Counted from the first letter of the stretch, positions 1 through 12,190 are shown. The stretch: DNA of 64,000 nucleotides from Magnaporthiopsis rhizophila (GCA_003049465.1 PYSS01000054.1:1-64000), one strand, 5' to 3'. Notes: generated by a model not told the origin, from the sequence alone. Program-made: numbers and translations.

Positions 1-1111
1 GGGGAGGGATGGGACATACGGGCCACAGCTCAGCAGCCTCCTTGCCAACAGGGCCGGTAATGGCAGAGCCCTTCATCTCACCCTTGGGGTTGACGATCTG
101 GAGGGAGAGAGGGGTTAGTACACGGTCGTGGTTCCACGCAATCCTGTTTCGACCGGCCCGCTTGTCCTCGCCGCCGTACGTCCTCCGACCTGGGGCTAGT
201 GCCAGTGCAAGAGCGATAATCACGAGCGTCAGTGACTTACGACACCGGCGTTGTCCTCAAAGTACAGGAAGACACCGTCAGTGCGCTTCCAGGGCTTGGC
301 CTGGCGGACAATGACGGCGGGGTGGACCTTCTTCCTCAGCTCGGGCTTTCCCTTCTTGACCGTCGCCATGACCATGTCGCCGACGCCGCCGGCCGGCATC
401 CTGTTCAGGCGGGCGCCGATACCCTTGACCGAGATGATGTAGAGGTTGCGCGCGCCCGAGTTGTCGGCGCAGTTCATGATGGCGCCACTGTTCTGCCGTC
501 AGCTGTGTTCTCGGCGAGTTCGCCGCGCCGTTCTCCTTCGTGCTATTTCGGGATCGGACTCGAGGAGGGACAGAATCGGTCGCGAGGGTTGAGGAGCCGC
601 AACGTACACTGGAAGACCCAGGGTCATCTTGAGCTTGCCACCGGGGGCACCACGACTATTCGAGGGAAAAAGCAGCGCCTGGTCAGCCAAAACCGCCTGC
701 GTTGGGAGAGCAAAACGCCGTGCCGCCCAGGACGTTGTGCGCCGAGGAAATGCCCGTAATGCCCGTCCGCTCGTGTCGGTCCGCCGCAATTCGTGGTGTC
801 GTCGAGCCAGCACTCCAGCACTCCTGGATACCAATGCAATGTTCTAGCAGCACCTCAACTCTTGTCACGTCCCACGGTGACCCTCCGCTGCCCAATCGCA
901 AAGACCCTCTTCAGTGCCTCGTCATTGACGCTTCCCTCGCCAGCTCCTTCCTCTCCAACCCTCGCCATCTCTGCTGCTCGTGCGCGGAGAATTTCGGCGG
1001 GTCGTCGTTTCGGGCGGCGTTTGGCGTGGCATTCTCTCGGTTCTGGACGGCGATGGCTTTGCAAGAAGGTAATCAATACGGCAAGGACTCTACTCACGAA
1101 ATCTTGGCCAT
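1..1111 (-). CDS. RPL23: 60S ribosomal protein uL14 (L23), 3' end cut by window edge
   Basis: Component of the large ribosomal subunit. Visible exons on the minus strand are 1098-1111 (encoding MAKIS and the start ATG), 608-655, 241-487 and 20-97, and a further donor (GTATGT) at 19-14 shows that at least one exon lies outside the window. The spliced reading gives MAKISRGAPGGKLKMTLGLP, then VGAIMNCADNSGARNLYIIS, then [20 protein letters not shown], which matches uL14 almost without change. Each junction keeps frame: TC|T, GT|T and GTC|ATC. The first intron (656-1097) is long at 442 bases, as is common for the leader intron of fungal ribosomal protein genes. Identity is certain; the last exon cannot be seen. 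Confidence 0.95.
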
Positions 1112-1810
1112 TTTATCAGAGGTAAAGGGCGGTTGCTTGAGGGAAAACGGTGGTCAAGCTGGCGCTGGGGGGGTGGTCGTCGTCAAATTCGTGCCGCAAA
1201 AAAAATTGGCGGGCCGGACAAAGCGAGCGCCAGATGTGGGTGGGAAACCCTAGAGCAGAGGAGCAGAATGATAAGTCACGTGGTGATAAGCGGGGGTGCA
1301 GACGGAAGAAAATGGCCCCACATTCGCCGCTAGCTTGCATCCCCAGGCCAGAACCGTGCATGTCATGTTCTCTTTCACGAATACTTCCATGACTTCCATG
1401 CTTGCTCCATAAAAGCATACAATCTGGACGTCTAGAAATCTCATGAGCATAAATATTACAGGCCGGCACTAAGCAGCCAGAATCATCTCCAATCTTCGTG
1501 CCTTTCGTCGAGTGAAAAACAAAAACTCCCCTCGAGATGAACCGTTCGCTCTCTTGAGCTCTCGCCCAATGATAGCATAATAGAGAAGCCAGCCAGACGG
1601 TCGATGCGTTACGCAGTGGCTTGTGGCTGACAAGAGGCTAAACACATGACAATGAAACAGACGCAAAAAGCAATGGCGAAAGAAAGAGAACGGGGGGCTG
1701 AGGGAAACCCTCCCGCAAAATAAATACATGTCAAAGTCAATAAACAAAATTAATCTCGTTCGTTGCCGCATCATGATCCCATCCCATCCATCAGACAGGC
1801 AGACAGCCCT
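1112..1810. other. Intergenic: RPL23 promoter side and kinesin 3' flank
   Basis: No gene seen. It should hold the RPL23 5' flank and the 3' untranslated region of the kinesin gene, both on the minus strand. Confidence 0.6.
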
Positions 1811-4800
1811 CTACCGCCACACGATGCTCGGCCTCGGCGCCACATCCTTGCGCGGCCCGCTGGCGCCCAGCGACCCCAACCCGGCGGTGCCAATGGTGAT
1901 TCTCCTAGATTTACCCTGGTTCTTCTCGCCGGGGCTGGCGCTGTGGACGTCCTCGCGATGTCTCTGCACGCTGCTGCTCAGGTTCATACGCCTCGCCTGG
2001 CCGGGCGTGAAGGATCGCGAGAAGCCAGACGGCCCACCTGCCTCCCCACCCTTGCCCGCGTCCATGTCGCCGAGCAGCGAGCACGAGATGGGCGGGCTGC
2101 GCCGCCGCTCGGCGCTGTTACGCCGGTCAGAGCTGTTGCGCCGGAACCGCTGGCGCGAGATGCCGTTGGTCGAGCTGGCCAGCGCGGGACCCGAGTACGA
2201 CAGGGACTGGCGGTGGTGGCCCGTGGTGCCCAGCGACGAGATGCGCCTCGAGCCCGACGGCGCCGCAGAGCCTGCTCCCAGACCGCCCAGTCCTCCTCCG
2301 CCCATCAGGGACAGCCTGTCGCGCCGCTTCACGTTATGGATGGCGGCGCGCAGCTTGCTGGTGTCGATGGTCGACTCCGAGTCCGAGCCTGACGACGCCG
2401 ACGCCGATGTGGTGCCGAGTCGCCGCACAGGGGCCGTCATGGGCGTGTTTTCGTCGAGCGAGCCGAGGGCCGAGGGCGGCTTGGGGCTGCTGGATTTCCT
2501 GAACCCGAACGAGCCGCCGGCCGACGGCGACAGCGAGTTGGCCGCCTTGCCCGCGTCGATAGCGCGGAGGGGCGACGTCCTCCTGTCGCAGTCTGGGCTG
2601 GATGCGTAGTTAACCGACAGGTTGCCCGCCGCGCGAGGGGAGCCGCCGACGCTGCCGATGGACGACACGCGCCCCTTGGTCAGGAAGCCCGCCTGGAAGC
2701 GGTTGGGCTTAGCCAGCAGGCTCGTAGCCTGTGGGACAGCAAATGATGGGCTGGACTCGGAGATGGAGTCGTCCGTCGTCGTGTTGGCGTTGCTAATGCT
2801 GCTGGTATCTGCGCTCATGCTCATATCCTCTGCCAGGTATGATGGAAGCGCGGGCATCGGAGGCATCGCCTTCTCCTTCTCGGGCGAGTTTCGTTCCGGC
2901 GAGGACTCGAATAGCTTCTGGGGGGTCTTTTCGTAATCGGCCAGAGTGCCCTCCTCCGTCTCGTCATCGCGCCAACGGACCGACCGCGCCGGTGCCGAAA
3001 TCCTCTTCTTCGATGGCGTAAAAGACACACCCTTCTTCGCCACCGCCGCCTTGCGCCGACGAGGGGAGCTCTTCATCGGTGACGCAATAGCCTCGCGCTG
3101 GCTTACCGACAGTGTGGAGGCGGAAAAAACAGGGGCGGACAAGGGCTTGACGTGCACGTTGGAGATCTTCTTCCTCTTGGGCGTCCCTCGCTTTGTTGGC
3201 GGAAACATCTCCACAGGCATGACAGCACCGTCCGGCTTGACGACGTGTGAGGCTGCCGAGCAGCCGGCCTCGAGCAGGCGGTTGATGATGGCCTTGGCAT
3301 GTGCCACCGCCTCCTCCTCTTCCATGGCCAACGTCTCGGATAGCGAGGCCAGAATCTCGAACTGCGCATTCAGCAGCACCTGCACCGTCGCCGCATCGCC
3401 CGCCCGCTCCTGCTCCATCACCTCCCTGTACGCCTCCCTCATGAAGTTGGACTTGAGAAGCTCGACCTCCCTGGTGAGGTTGGAGACCTCGCCGTTGTCC
3501 ACAACGCCGTCGCCCGACGAAAGCTGCGTGATGCTGTGTTGCAGAGCCGAGTCGACACTCCTCTCCCAGTTGGACCTGTCGATCTTCTGGTGAAGGTGCT
3601 GGCGGCTGTTCTCAAGCTCGGCTAGGATGCCATGGGCGGTCCTGCGCATGGCGACCAGGCTGGCTGGCATGACGTCCTCAGGATCCGAGGACCTCGCGTC
3701 GCAAATGCTGTCAAAGGCGGCGATCCATGCCGACAGGAGGCCGATGCGGCGCTCGAACGCGCGCAGCTTCTTCATGTTGGTGATCTTATCCTGGCGCTCC
3801 TGGGCGGCGTTTTCGTAGGCGGCGCGGATGCGCATCATGCCCTCGCGGGCGACACCGTCGCGCTTCTCGAGCTGTTTGCGGAACTTTGCGTAGAAGATCT
3901 TCTCGGCGTCCTTCTGCTGGGCCTTGAGCTCGTTGATCAGGGCGATCTGCTCGTCGATCTTGACCAGGAAGTCCTTGACGTGGCGGTTGACGTTGAAGAC
4001 GTTGCGCGTCACCTTGGTCTGGATGTTCTTGGCCCGGTTGGCATACCGCAGCGTGTTCTGGGTCTCGTCGAAATGGGCGCTCGACGGGCTGACGCAGACG
4101 ATCATGACCGTCTTGCAGTTGCCGCCCAGGGAGAACTTGAGCAGTCGCGTCAGCTTGCTGTTGCGGTACGGCACGTGGTTCTTCTTGCGCGGGTCGCAAA
4201 GTGCGTTGATGCAGCTGCCCAGCGCCAGAAGCGACTTGTTGATGTTGGCGCCCTCGATCAGGCGCTCGCCACGGTTCTTGGTGGCACTCGCACGCTCGCT
4301 GCCGGCGAGATCGATGATGCTGAGTGTTGCCATGGTGTGCGGCTCGTTGACGTCGGCGTTGCGGTCCTTCTGGGCGATGTTGATCTGGAGCACGGCGTGT
4401 GAACGCGACGACGTGGCATTGGCCTCGGTTGGCGACACGGTGCGGTACTCGTTGCCCTTGACGATCATGTCCATGACCTCCTGGACGTCCCTGGGGTGGT
4501 GGCTGGTCAGGCCCGAAACGGTGACGGCCTGGTTGGAGTCCTCGCGCAGCATCAGGCCCGTTTTGCTGCCGCCGGGCACGAGCAGGTCGCGGATTGTCTC
4601 GTTGTAGATCTCGAGGTACGAAAGCGACAGCTCCGTCACCTTCTCGTCGTTGCGGTCCTGGATCTTCTCGAACAGCTCTTGCATGGTCAGGAAGATGATG
4701 CCCGGCTGCTGCGAAGTGCCCGTGATGGTGTGCGTCTTGCCGCAGCCCGTGGCGCCGTATGCAAAAACCGTCGCATTGTAGCCGTCGAGGACGCTATCCA

Positions 4801-5384
4801 GGAGCGGCTTCGTCGTGCCCTCGTACACCTCCGTCTGCGAGACGTTGTCGTCGAATATCCGGTCGAATGCGAAAACCTGGTCCTTGACTTTCTTGCCCAT
4901 GGGCACCACGGATCGCGAGAACTTCTGGACCGGGTTGTCTTCTGGGGGATCGAAGACGCTGGACGTTTGACACAGTCAGCGGCCTCTGTTGCCTGTGGTA
5001 GACTCCTCGAGGAGATTTTGGCGGAGACATACAGGCATCTGTCGTCAACGACCTTGATCACGGATCGAAGACCATGCTGCTTGAGCTTTGGTGTTGGTGC
5101 GCTAGCGAGCGAGCCATCGCCGAGGAAGAGGGTGCCGTCATCGGTTTTCACGCTGGGCGCATCAAGGTCAGCATGTGGAAAGGCGGTGAGGAGGGGTTCG
5201 GCGAGGGGTATGCGAGGGGATTTACAGTTGGGCGGCTTCGCGTATCGTGAACGGTCGTACTCGGACTGGAGTTTGCGGTGATGTCAGTCTCCTTCCCCGA
5301 GATGACTTGGATTCCTCCATCGTCAGGTATCGAGAACGAACCCGTCACGCTTATCGACGAAGCATTGGGGTCGCCGACGACCAT
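1811..5384 (-). CDS. KIP3: Kinesin-8 motor (Kip3-like), 1116 aa
   Basis: Plus-end-directed microtubule motor that destabilises plus ends; kinesin-8 proteins act in spindle length control and nuclear positioning. Exons are 5342-5384, 5226-5265, 5033-5152 and 1811-4958; all junctions keep frame and rebuild the N-terminal motor strand SSISVTVRVRPFTIREAAQL and then LVKTDDGTLFLGDGSLA. The first donor is the less usual GTTCGT. The motor domain (about residues 10-400) has the P-loop GATGCGKTHT, switch I SSRSH and switch II DLAGSERASATKNRG. The kinesin-8 family neck and coiled coil follow (NVNRHVKDFLVKIDEQIALI), then a long Ser/Pro/Arg-rich, probably disordered tail of about 500 residues. The ATG at 5384 immediately precedes the first motor strand, so little or no N-terminal extension exists. 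Confidence 0.93.
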
Positions 5385-6202
5385 GGCTGCTGCTTCGCGA
5401 TGCTGATGTCTATAACCGGGGCACTATCGTGGAGGCGCTTCCTCCACCAGCGTGCCAGACTCCTAGGGTGACCAAATCGAGTCCTGCGGGCGCATGTAAA
5501 CAGAATGGAACAGCGGCTTGGGATGGAGGCTGATATGGGAGGTAGATGCCCAAAATATGCAAAACAGGCTGGGCGAGAGCAAGGTTGAAGAATAAACACA
5601 GCACTGCTTATGGCCAAAGTAGGAAAACAAAGACTAGAGCGAAGCTGAGTTTGGTTGTCAAGGGCCGGCAAGGTCCGTGGTGACGTCTCTCCCCGTCGCT
5701 GTGCGCAGCTTTGTTGCGTGCGTGCATTTGCACTCAATTCATTTCACGCGGCACGTCGCTTCGCTTGTCGAGCCCTGTCTCTCATGTCGGCCCTGGTTTA
5801 TTTTGGCCCGACCCTTGTTTGCCCATTGGTGTCGCCCCTGGCAACCGGTGTGGGCTACGAGAGCAAGGTCCCACTAATTTCGACGCACGGCACTGTGCGT
5901 GTCGCTTGTCGCCCGATGCAGCCCGGCAGGAGCTGGCACTGGCAGCCGCCAACCGCCTCACGCAGCTGAACACAGAAAAGCCCCGCCCAGCCACCAGCGT
6001 GGCGCAGTTCCAAGGCGACCAGGCTTGAGGTCCTTGCTCGACCCTCTATTTCCCGATCTCCGATTTCCACCAGTCGACGCAGATGAGGCGGGGGCCTACC
6101 TTGGCTGCAGGGACATGTCAACATGCAGTGAAAATAGTTTCGAATTTATGCAGGGTCAGAGACACGGGCCTGTCCAGGTACTCGTATGACTCCCAGCTAA
6201 CC
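5385..6202. other. Intergenic between kinesin and Nudix genes
   Basis: Kinesin promoter side and Nudix 3' flank. Open frames here are short, overlap on both strands and resemble no family. Confidence 0.5.
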
Positions 6203-7279
6203 CTACAGCTTCCCTGTCTTGCTTCGCGGATGCATGCGCACTTCGCCAAACCTGGCCCCGCCCTTTTCGAACGTGACATAAACAACCCGATCCGGATCGC
6301 CCCTTGGCCTCGCCAGCCCCAGTACGATGCGGTGGTCGCCCTTGCCCGTCTCGTCCACGGACCCGATGAGCGACGGGCTGATGACCTTGTCGGCCCACGG
6401 CACGCCGTCCGGAGGCGTCTCCTGGACGAATTGCAGCAGCGACTCCCTCCTCTGCTGCCGCGCCGCCGGCGACGAGCTGTCCACGTCCACAGGCTGTAGG
6501 TATTCAGCCACGAGGGACAGCAGGTACAGCTGGGGCGGGAACATGACGATATCGCCGCGCCGCGCCCGATCCAGCCACGTGCGCGGCGGCGCGAACACGG
6601 CCTCGGTGTGCTCCAGCCCGCCGTCGGGCGTCGCCAGCGTGACGTTACGGTCCGTAACAGCAGCCGTGGTAGTAGTAGTAGTCCCAGTATGTAAGGGGAG
6701 CAGGTAGAGATACATCTGCGTGTTAAACCGCCGCGGCTCGCTCCCCGGCGTGATCCATCTGGTGAAGGGGTGCAGGCCTTTCAGGTCCGACACCCCTCCG
6801 ACGCCCTCGAGCCAGCGCGCAAACGTGACCTCGTTGGCGTGCACCGCCCTGCGCCCGGCGTCGCGCTGAGCGGCGGTGATCTCGACCGGCCCGCTGCGCG
6901 TGGCGGCGTCGACGGCGAGGAGGATCCCGCTCTCCTCGAACGTCTCGCGGATCGCGGCCGCCCGGAACTCGGCGCTGTCGCCCTGGGCCAGCGGGTCCTC
7001 GAGCTCGACGTGGCTGCTCTCGTGGAAGGCCGAGAGGTTGCCACCGGGGAAGACGTGGGCTGAGGGGAAGGCGCTCGAGGTCCGAACCCTGTGCAGGAGG
7101 AGGACCTCGTTGGCTGGGGAGACCAGTAATATGCTTTTGTGACGTTAACGTCTATGGCCCGCGTGTGTACGTGAGAAGCTGAGTCGCTCAAAGGCTTGAA
7201 TGACATACCTCGCGCTAGGTCTTGGCTTTATCGGGGCTGCCGCCATGTCGACCTTTTTGCCTCTGGGCGATTGGCTCAT
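6203..7279 (-). CDS. Nudix hydrolase, NUDT19-like, 333 aa
   Basis: Probable nucleoside-diphosphate-linked pyrophosphatase; the closest family architecture is NUDT19/acyl-CoA diphosphatase, but the substrate is inferred. Exon 1 is 7209-7279 and exon 2 is 6203-7133; the joint AG|C gives PSASILLVSPANEVLLLHRV. The Nudix fold begins with HVFPGGNLSAFHES, and the catalytic helix is REtfEESGILL (residues REXXEEXG), separated from the GG loop by an insertion as in NUDT19-type proteins. A second ATG at 7246 (MAAAPIKPRPSAS) is an equally plausible start and would remove 11 residues. The C-terminal half (LHPFTRWITPGSEPRRFNTQ) is typical of the fungal branch. Confidence 0.85.
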
Positions 7280-8310
7280 ATCCCGTCGTTGTATCCGGCC
7301 CTGGATGTGAGGGGGTGCCCATAAAGTCTTGGCTGGCAAAAATTGTAACCTTTGCGTCGAGCCGACACGCAGCATTCGAGTGAATCCGGCGGTCCCCATC
7401 TCAAGCCCAGGGGTGATTGTCCGTCTTCTCAATCCCGCGCGCTGTTGTCGCCTTGAGACGGGGCGGGAACACCAGCCGAGGCATGAGTTCAGGCGGATAG
7501 CCGAGTGCCGGCCGCCAAACCATTTCTGGATGAGCGCCGAGCCGCCACTTCAGGAAAAAGAGAGGTCTGTATGCGTTTATTTGTTGGCGAAATCAATTGG
7601 GAACTGAGCAAGATGTATACGCCAAGATAGATACAAATACTTGATTTGATGATATTCGGGTGGCAAACAGGTGAGCCTGAGAACCGTTGTGGATTGTTGG
7701 ATTCCCGGGGGCCCAAAGAGGAAATCCCGCAGTTTGTTGTTTCTATCTCTTACTTCAACTTACCAAATTACTTGTACTTAAAATGAGTCACCGCCCTGCG
7801 CAATTCGAGCTCATCCCGTACTCGAGGCCAATCTGCTGATGTTTTTTTTTTTTTTTTTGTCCAAGTTTTAAAAGCCTCTACTGGCCGAGTCGCTCGTTAA
7901 TAGAATAAAGATCGTTTAGCCTGCGCTATGAACAAAGTCGTGGAGGGCTCACTCGCGTCGCTTATCGAGTGATCGCTAAGCTCAGCCTTTTGTGCTTGCT
8001 CGCCGTCACTGCTTTCCAGCTAGTATCTAACAAGAGATTGGATGTAATCACTCTCTTTTATTCTCGAGCTTCCTAAGTGCGTTTCCAATGCTCTGTCCAG
8101 CTGCGATGTTCCTCGGGTGTGTGCTTGTGCAGCGGCAACCTGGCCTTCCATGCGTCCAGCACCTACCGGACCTCTTCCAGGGTCGATTGCCGCGGTTTTT
8201 GTACTTCCAATTGCCGGTCAGTCGACCAGAACAATCAAGGTTCCCAAAAATTGGCGCTTTACGAAAAGGATGCACATTATTTCTTAAGGTGATACACAAA
8301 TATCCAAGTC
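7280..8310. other. Intergenic; includes a T17 tract
   Basis: No gene recognised between the Nudix start and the SLX4 stop. A run of 17 T lies at 7842-7858. Confidence 0.5.
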
Positions 8311-11300
8311 TCAATATCTCTTGCGCTCCTTGCCGCGCAAATTCATGCGCCAAAGACAACATATGCTTTTGGACTCGCACCACATCTTGACCTCCTCTGA
8401 CGACACCTCCCCGTCGAAGCCGACACGGTCCAGCTGGCCCGAGTTGAGCCAGGCCGCCAGGTCCTCGAGCACGATGGGGTCGTACATGAGCATCTTCTCG
8501 TGCCACGACGGGTTCGCCGGGTCGTCGGACCGCGGCGCCGTGGTGACAGCCTTGGCGATGAAGCCGAAGACTTCGGACTGCCGAGATGTCGTCCTTGGGC
8601 TCGCCGCGAGCGACATGTCTACGTCTTCGCTGATGGATAGGTGCACGGCGCCAGGCGACGAGAAGATGCGTTCGGGGGAGGAGCGGGAACTGATCGAGAG
8701 GCCGCCTTCGCCGTCCGAGTCTGCAATCTCGATTGCCGACTGCGTCGCTGTCTTCCTGCCGCGCGTAGGGGTTCGGGCTCTCGCTTGGGATCGAGGCGGA
8801 GACCTCGAGGTGGAGATTGCTTTGGCCTTGGTATTAGTTGTAGATGAAAATGAAGTCTTCTTTGTCCTGTCCCACGGCCTGGGACTACGCTCGGGAGATG
8901 CCGTCTTCTTTGCCCTGCCTCGGGACTTGGGACTACGCTTGGGAGAGCCTGCCTTCTTGGGCCTCCCGCGCGGCTTGGGACTGCCTTCGGGAGAATCTGT
9001 CTCCTTCATCCTTCCTCGCGGCCTGGGACTCGCTGCGGGAGAGTCTGTCTTCGGCCTGCCCCTCGGCTTGGGGCTGCTTGTGGTGGCTGCAGTCTTCTTA
9101 GGCCTCCCCCTTGGCTTGACTGGTATAGTGGCATCAGAAGCCGAGTCTAACGCGGCGGCAGGGGCGGAACCGTCTATTTTCGGACGGCCCCGGGGCCTCT
9201 TGACTGGTGAATTTGTTACGGCCCTACTAGCCGGCTCCTTGGAGCCAGGCCGCGCCATCATGGCCGTGGTCGACATTGATGCACCAGAGCCGGCAGCTGC
9301 GGTAACACCTCCCGTCTTGCTGGCCCAGCACTGCTCAAGTAGGGCAACCATTGCCGTGCGTCTTTTGATGGCCTTAAACCCATACTTGGCGACCTGGCTC
9401 GCCAGCTGGACGTCCGTCATAAGCTCGAAATTTGGCCTGGGAGCCGTGGTCTGTCTATTTTCGCGGTCTTGCTGCTGTTTCTGTTGTATCTGTTGCGCTT
9501 CTTGATTGCTGGGCGGCAGCTCATAGTCGCCTGCACCCTCGTCCAGGACAATGGTCTGCGTCATGTGTGGTCTGGATGCCGGTGGCTCCTGGGCCGGTTG
9601 CGGACCAGAAGAGGGCCGTTGCGTCGTAAAGTACATGCTATTGGACTGTGTGTTCGTCGCGGGCGCAGTGAATGGCTCGATATCGCTATCGGACAGCGAA
9701 GATTCGATATCTATTGCCGGGGCTGTCTTGGTCTTTTCCTTTCCCAGTCTATCACTCGGGCTCTTCCGCATTTCTGCCATAACTATGGCCATCGGGTCTT
9801 CTGGGAAGGCAGGTGAGTCGAGGAGGTCGATCACTTCTACGTCGACCACGTCTCCCTCCTCGCCACGAGCGCCAGCAGCCCATAGCTTTCTCCCTTTCCC
9901 TGGCTCTGCTACCAGGGGACTTGCAAAAGGGTCTTCTGGAAGCTCATTAGATGCCCTAAGAGCCTGGTGCAACTCTTTTAGGAATGTGGGAGACTGCTCC
10001 TGCGCCAGCTGACTGGATGTTCCGAACACAAAGTCCTGACGCGCGGACTGGTCCATGGCGGATATCGGAGAGAGCAGGAGCTGACGGCGTCCTTGCTTCC
10101 CCTTTCTCTTCCTGTCGGGTTTCCGTGGCCTCGAGACTGGGTGCCCATGCTGTAAGACGTGCTCGCCACTTTGTTCTGGTTCAAGGTAGTTCAGGATAGA
10201 GTCGGGCTTGGCCGTTTCCGAGGCGCCGTTTGAGGCTGGGGCGGCATAAGCTGCGGTAGCAAGTTCAGTGATAGTCCTGGGCTTCTTCGGGGCCTTGGAT
10301 TTGGTTGGCGAAGTGTCCTTCGAGGCAGACGCTTCTCTGGATGGGCCGATGAGTTGAATCGCTTTTCTCTTCTTCAGTACCGCCACAGGGGGTACATCCT
10401 TCTCGGGAGAGTGGCTGCGGCTTAAAGTCTGAGCCAGAGGGCAGGCAAATGTGTCCTGTAATGTCTCGAATACTCCTCTCGATCCAATCGTTGAGGTTCC
10501 TTGCGTGTCCACTGGAGATCCTGATTGGGGCTGCTGTGCTGCCGTTTCGCGAGGCGGGGTCCAATCGGACCGCCTTGGCAGTGCCGGCTCGAGACAAATG
10601 ACCTCAGGGACCGGCTCTGGGACGGGGGCAATGTTAACTTTCGGGGCGACTTTGCTGGCCTTCGGGCGGCGTGGCTTCGGCTCGACAGGTTTGGCTGGGT
10701 CAGTCTGTTCCGCGGCATGAGGAGCAAAGTGCCTGCTGACGGTCTCGGCCTTCTTGCGCCTGGACGGTGCCGATAGCTTGCGGGCGGCGGGTTTGACGAC
10801 CTTGGACGGAGCTTGCGCGATAGGTTGTGGGTCCACTTCGGACACGTCTTTGGGCGGGGGTGACTTAAAGGCTTTCCGAGGCTGGGTTGTTGGGGAAGTG
10901 GTGTCCAACAGCTCGACGCCATGGTTTTCTCCTGCTCTCGGTGCCACAGCTGTTGGCACAGCAAGATTCCTCCCCCTCCCTTCTGTTCGTGGCAACGGCT
11001 CCAACTCTACCACCGAGACATCCGGTGATATCTCTATGATATCGCGCGCAGCCGAGGATCTTTGCGGCGTAGTCTTGGGAAGAGGTCTCCGTGGGTCAAA
11101 GGCTTGTGTCTCAGCAGATGTTGCCTGGGATGTTCTCAGCAGACTGGACGCGGCCGTGAACGAGGCGGTGGCATTGGTGGGTATCGGCCTGGCACTGCTC
11201 CCGGATGAGAGTGGCGGTTTTCTCGTATAGCGGGCGACAAGCTCGCCGACCGAGGGGAGGTCGGGCGACGATGAACCGGGCGCATGGGTGGGTGGCCTCG

Positions 11301-11337
11301 GTGGCGATGACGGAAGAAACCTGGACGGGGAGGTCAT
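8311..11337 (-). CDS. SLX4: SLX4 scaffold of structure-specific endonucleases, 1008 aa
   Basis: Regulatory subunit of the SLX1-SLX4 nuclease that resolves branched DNA in repair and recombination. The diagnostic part is the C-terminal SLX1-binding domain: AWLNSGQLDRVGFDGEVSSE followed by EVKMWCESKSICCLWRMNL. The rest is long, low in complexity and rich in Ser/Pro, as in fungal SLX4. In the last third there are six AT-hook-like cores spaced 12-30 residues apart (GRPK at four, GRMK and GRAK at two), which should bind the minor groove. Open frame continues upstream to 11436, but the ATG at 11337 (MTSPSRFLPSSPP) fits fungal homologues better. No intron is needed. It is divergent from RPS21 across 483 bases. 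Confidence 0.9.
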   Translation of the reverse strand: MTSPSRFLPSSPPRPPTHAPGSSSPDLPSVGELVARYTRKPPLSSGSSARPIPTNATASFTAASSLLRTSQATSAETQAFDPRRPLPKTTPQRSSAARDIIEISPDVSVVELEPLPRTEGRGRNLAVPTAVAPRAGENHGVELLDTTSPTTQPRKAFKSPPPKDVSEVDPQPIAQAPSKVVKPAARKLSAPSRRKKAETVSRHFAPHAAEQTDPAKPVEPKPRRPKASKVAPKVNIAPVPEPVPEVICLEPALPRRSDWTPPRETAAQQPQSGSPVDTQGTSTIGSRGVFETLQDTFACPLAQTLSRSHSPEKDVPPVAVLKKRKAIQLIGPSREASASKDTSPTKSKAPKKPRTITELATAAYAAPASNGASETAKPDSILNYLEPEQSGEHVLQHGHPVSRPRKPDRKRKGKQGRRQLLLSPISAMDQSARQDFVFGTSSQLAQEQSPTFLKELHQALRASNELPEDPFASPLVAEPGKGRKLWAAGARGEEGDVVDVEVIDLLDSPAFPEDPMAIVMAEMRKSPSDRLGKEKTKTAPAIDIESSLSDSDIEPFTAPATNTQSNSMYFTTQRPSSGPQPAQEPPASRPHMTQTIVLDEGAGDYELPPSNQEAQQIQQKQQQDRENRQTTAPRPNFELMTDVQLASQVAKYGFKAIKRRTAMVALLEQCWASKTGGVTAAAGSGASMSTTAMMARPGSKEPASRAVTNSPVKRPRGRPKIDGSAPAAALDSASDATIPVKPRGRPKKTAATTSSPKPRGRPKTDSPAASPRPRGRMKETDSPEGSPKPRGRPKKAGSPKRSPKSRGRAKKTASPERSPRPWDRTKKTSFSSTTNTKAKAISTSRSPPRSQARARTPTRGRKTATQSAIEIADSDGEGGLSISSRSSPERIFSSPGAVHLSISEDVDMSLAASPRTTSRQSEVFGFIAKAVTTAPRSDDPANPSWHEKMLMYDPIVLEDLAAWLNSGQLDRVGFDGEVSSEEVKMWCESKSICCLWRMNLRGKERKRY
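8850..9230 (-). repeat. Repeated AT-hook coding units in SLX4
   Basis: Degenerate tandem units of roughly 48 bases, each encoding S-P-x-x-RGRxK. The four middle units are most alike, which indicates local duplication inside the SLX4 frame. Confidence 0.7.
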
Positions 11338-11820
11338 CGTGATCGCAAGTCGACGGCGCACCACGTCCCTGCGCAGAGCGCAAGCAAATTGAGTGGGGAA
11401 CGACAGCGTCGAGTACCGTCGTCGTCGGCGCGACAAAGTTGGCAGAGTTCGGTTCGGCCGGGTGCGGTTCGCGGTGGTTGGGAATGGGATCGTGATGCTG
11501 ATCTGCCCCTATTTTGGCGCGGCTGCAGCCCGCGCCTTCATCCAGGATTGGGTTTGCGGGGTCAACAATGGAAAGCCTGTTGGCCGGGCGGGTCTCGTGC
11601 CAGAACGCGGACTCAACGCGGCGTCACGTGCTGTTGGATTTCCGGAGTTCCAAGGTAAACAGCCCAGCGCCCCACAAACCCGCCCATCCGGCACACAGCA
11701 GGAAATTGGTCGAGCAAGCGTCAAAATCATCACGGAAAAGAAGAGAGGCCCTTTCTTCTCCAGCACCCAGCAGCCAAAACCCCAACCGACTTCCAGTCAA
11801 CAACCGCAAAGTCCGCCAAA
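11338..11820. promoter_or_regulatory. Divergent promoter of SLX4 and RPS21
   Basis: Only non-coding space between two divergent starts, so it must carry both promoters and leaders. No TATA box stands out; the RPS21 leader just before 11821 is rich in C and A. Confidence 0.5.
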
Positions 11821-12190
11821 ATGGAGAACGACAAGGGAGAGATCGTTGACCTGTAAGTCGACACCGGGCAGGGAGGAGCAGCTGCAATCGACCGCGGCCA
11901 CGAGACCACCCGGGGATCACCAAGGAAAAACGCTGACCGACGAACCCCTCATCTACAGCTACGTCCCCCGCAAGTGCTCGGCCACCAACCGCATCATCAA
12001 GGCCCAGGACCACGCCTCGGTGCAGATTTCGATCGCCAAGGTCGACGAGAACGGCCGTGCCGTCCAAGGCGAGAACCACGTCTACGCCCTGTGCGGCTTC
12101 GTCCGCGCCATGGGTGAGGGCGACGATGCTTTGAACAGGCTGGCCCAGAGGGACGGTCTCCTCAAGAACGTCTTCAGCGCTCAACGATAA
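11821..12190 (+). CDS. RPS21: 40S ribosomal protein eS21, 87 aa
   Basis: Small-subunit ribosomal protein. Exon 1 is 11821-11852 (MENDKGEIVDL) and exon 2 is 11959-12190, joined as CT|C after a GTAAGT donor and an ACAG acceptor, giving DLYVPRKCSATNRIIKAQDH. The 87-residue length and the end LKNVFSAQR are exactly those of fungal eS21. A single short intron close to the start codon is usual for this gene. Confidence 0.96.
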
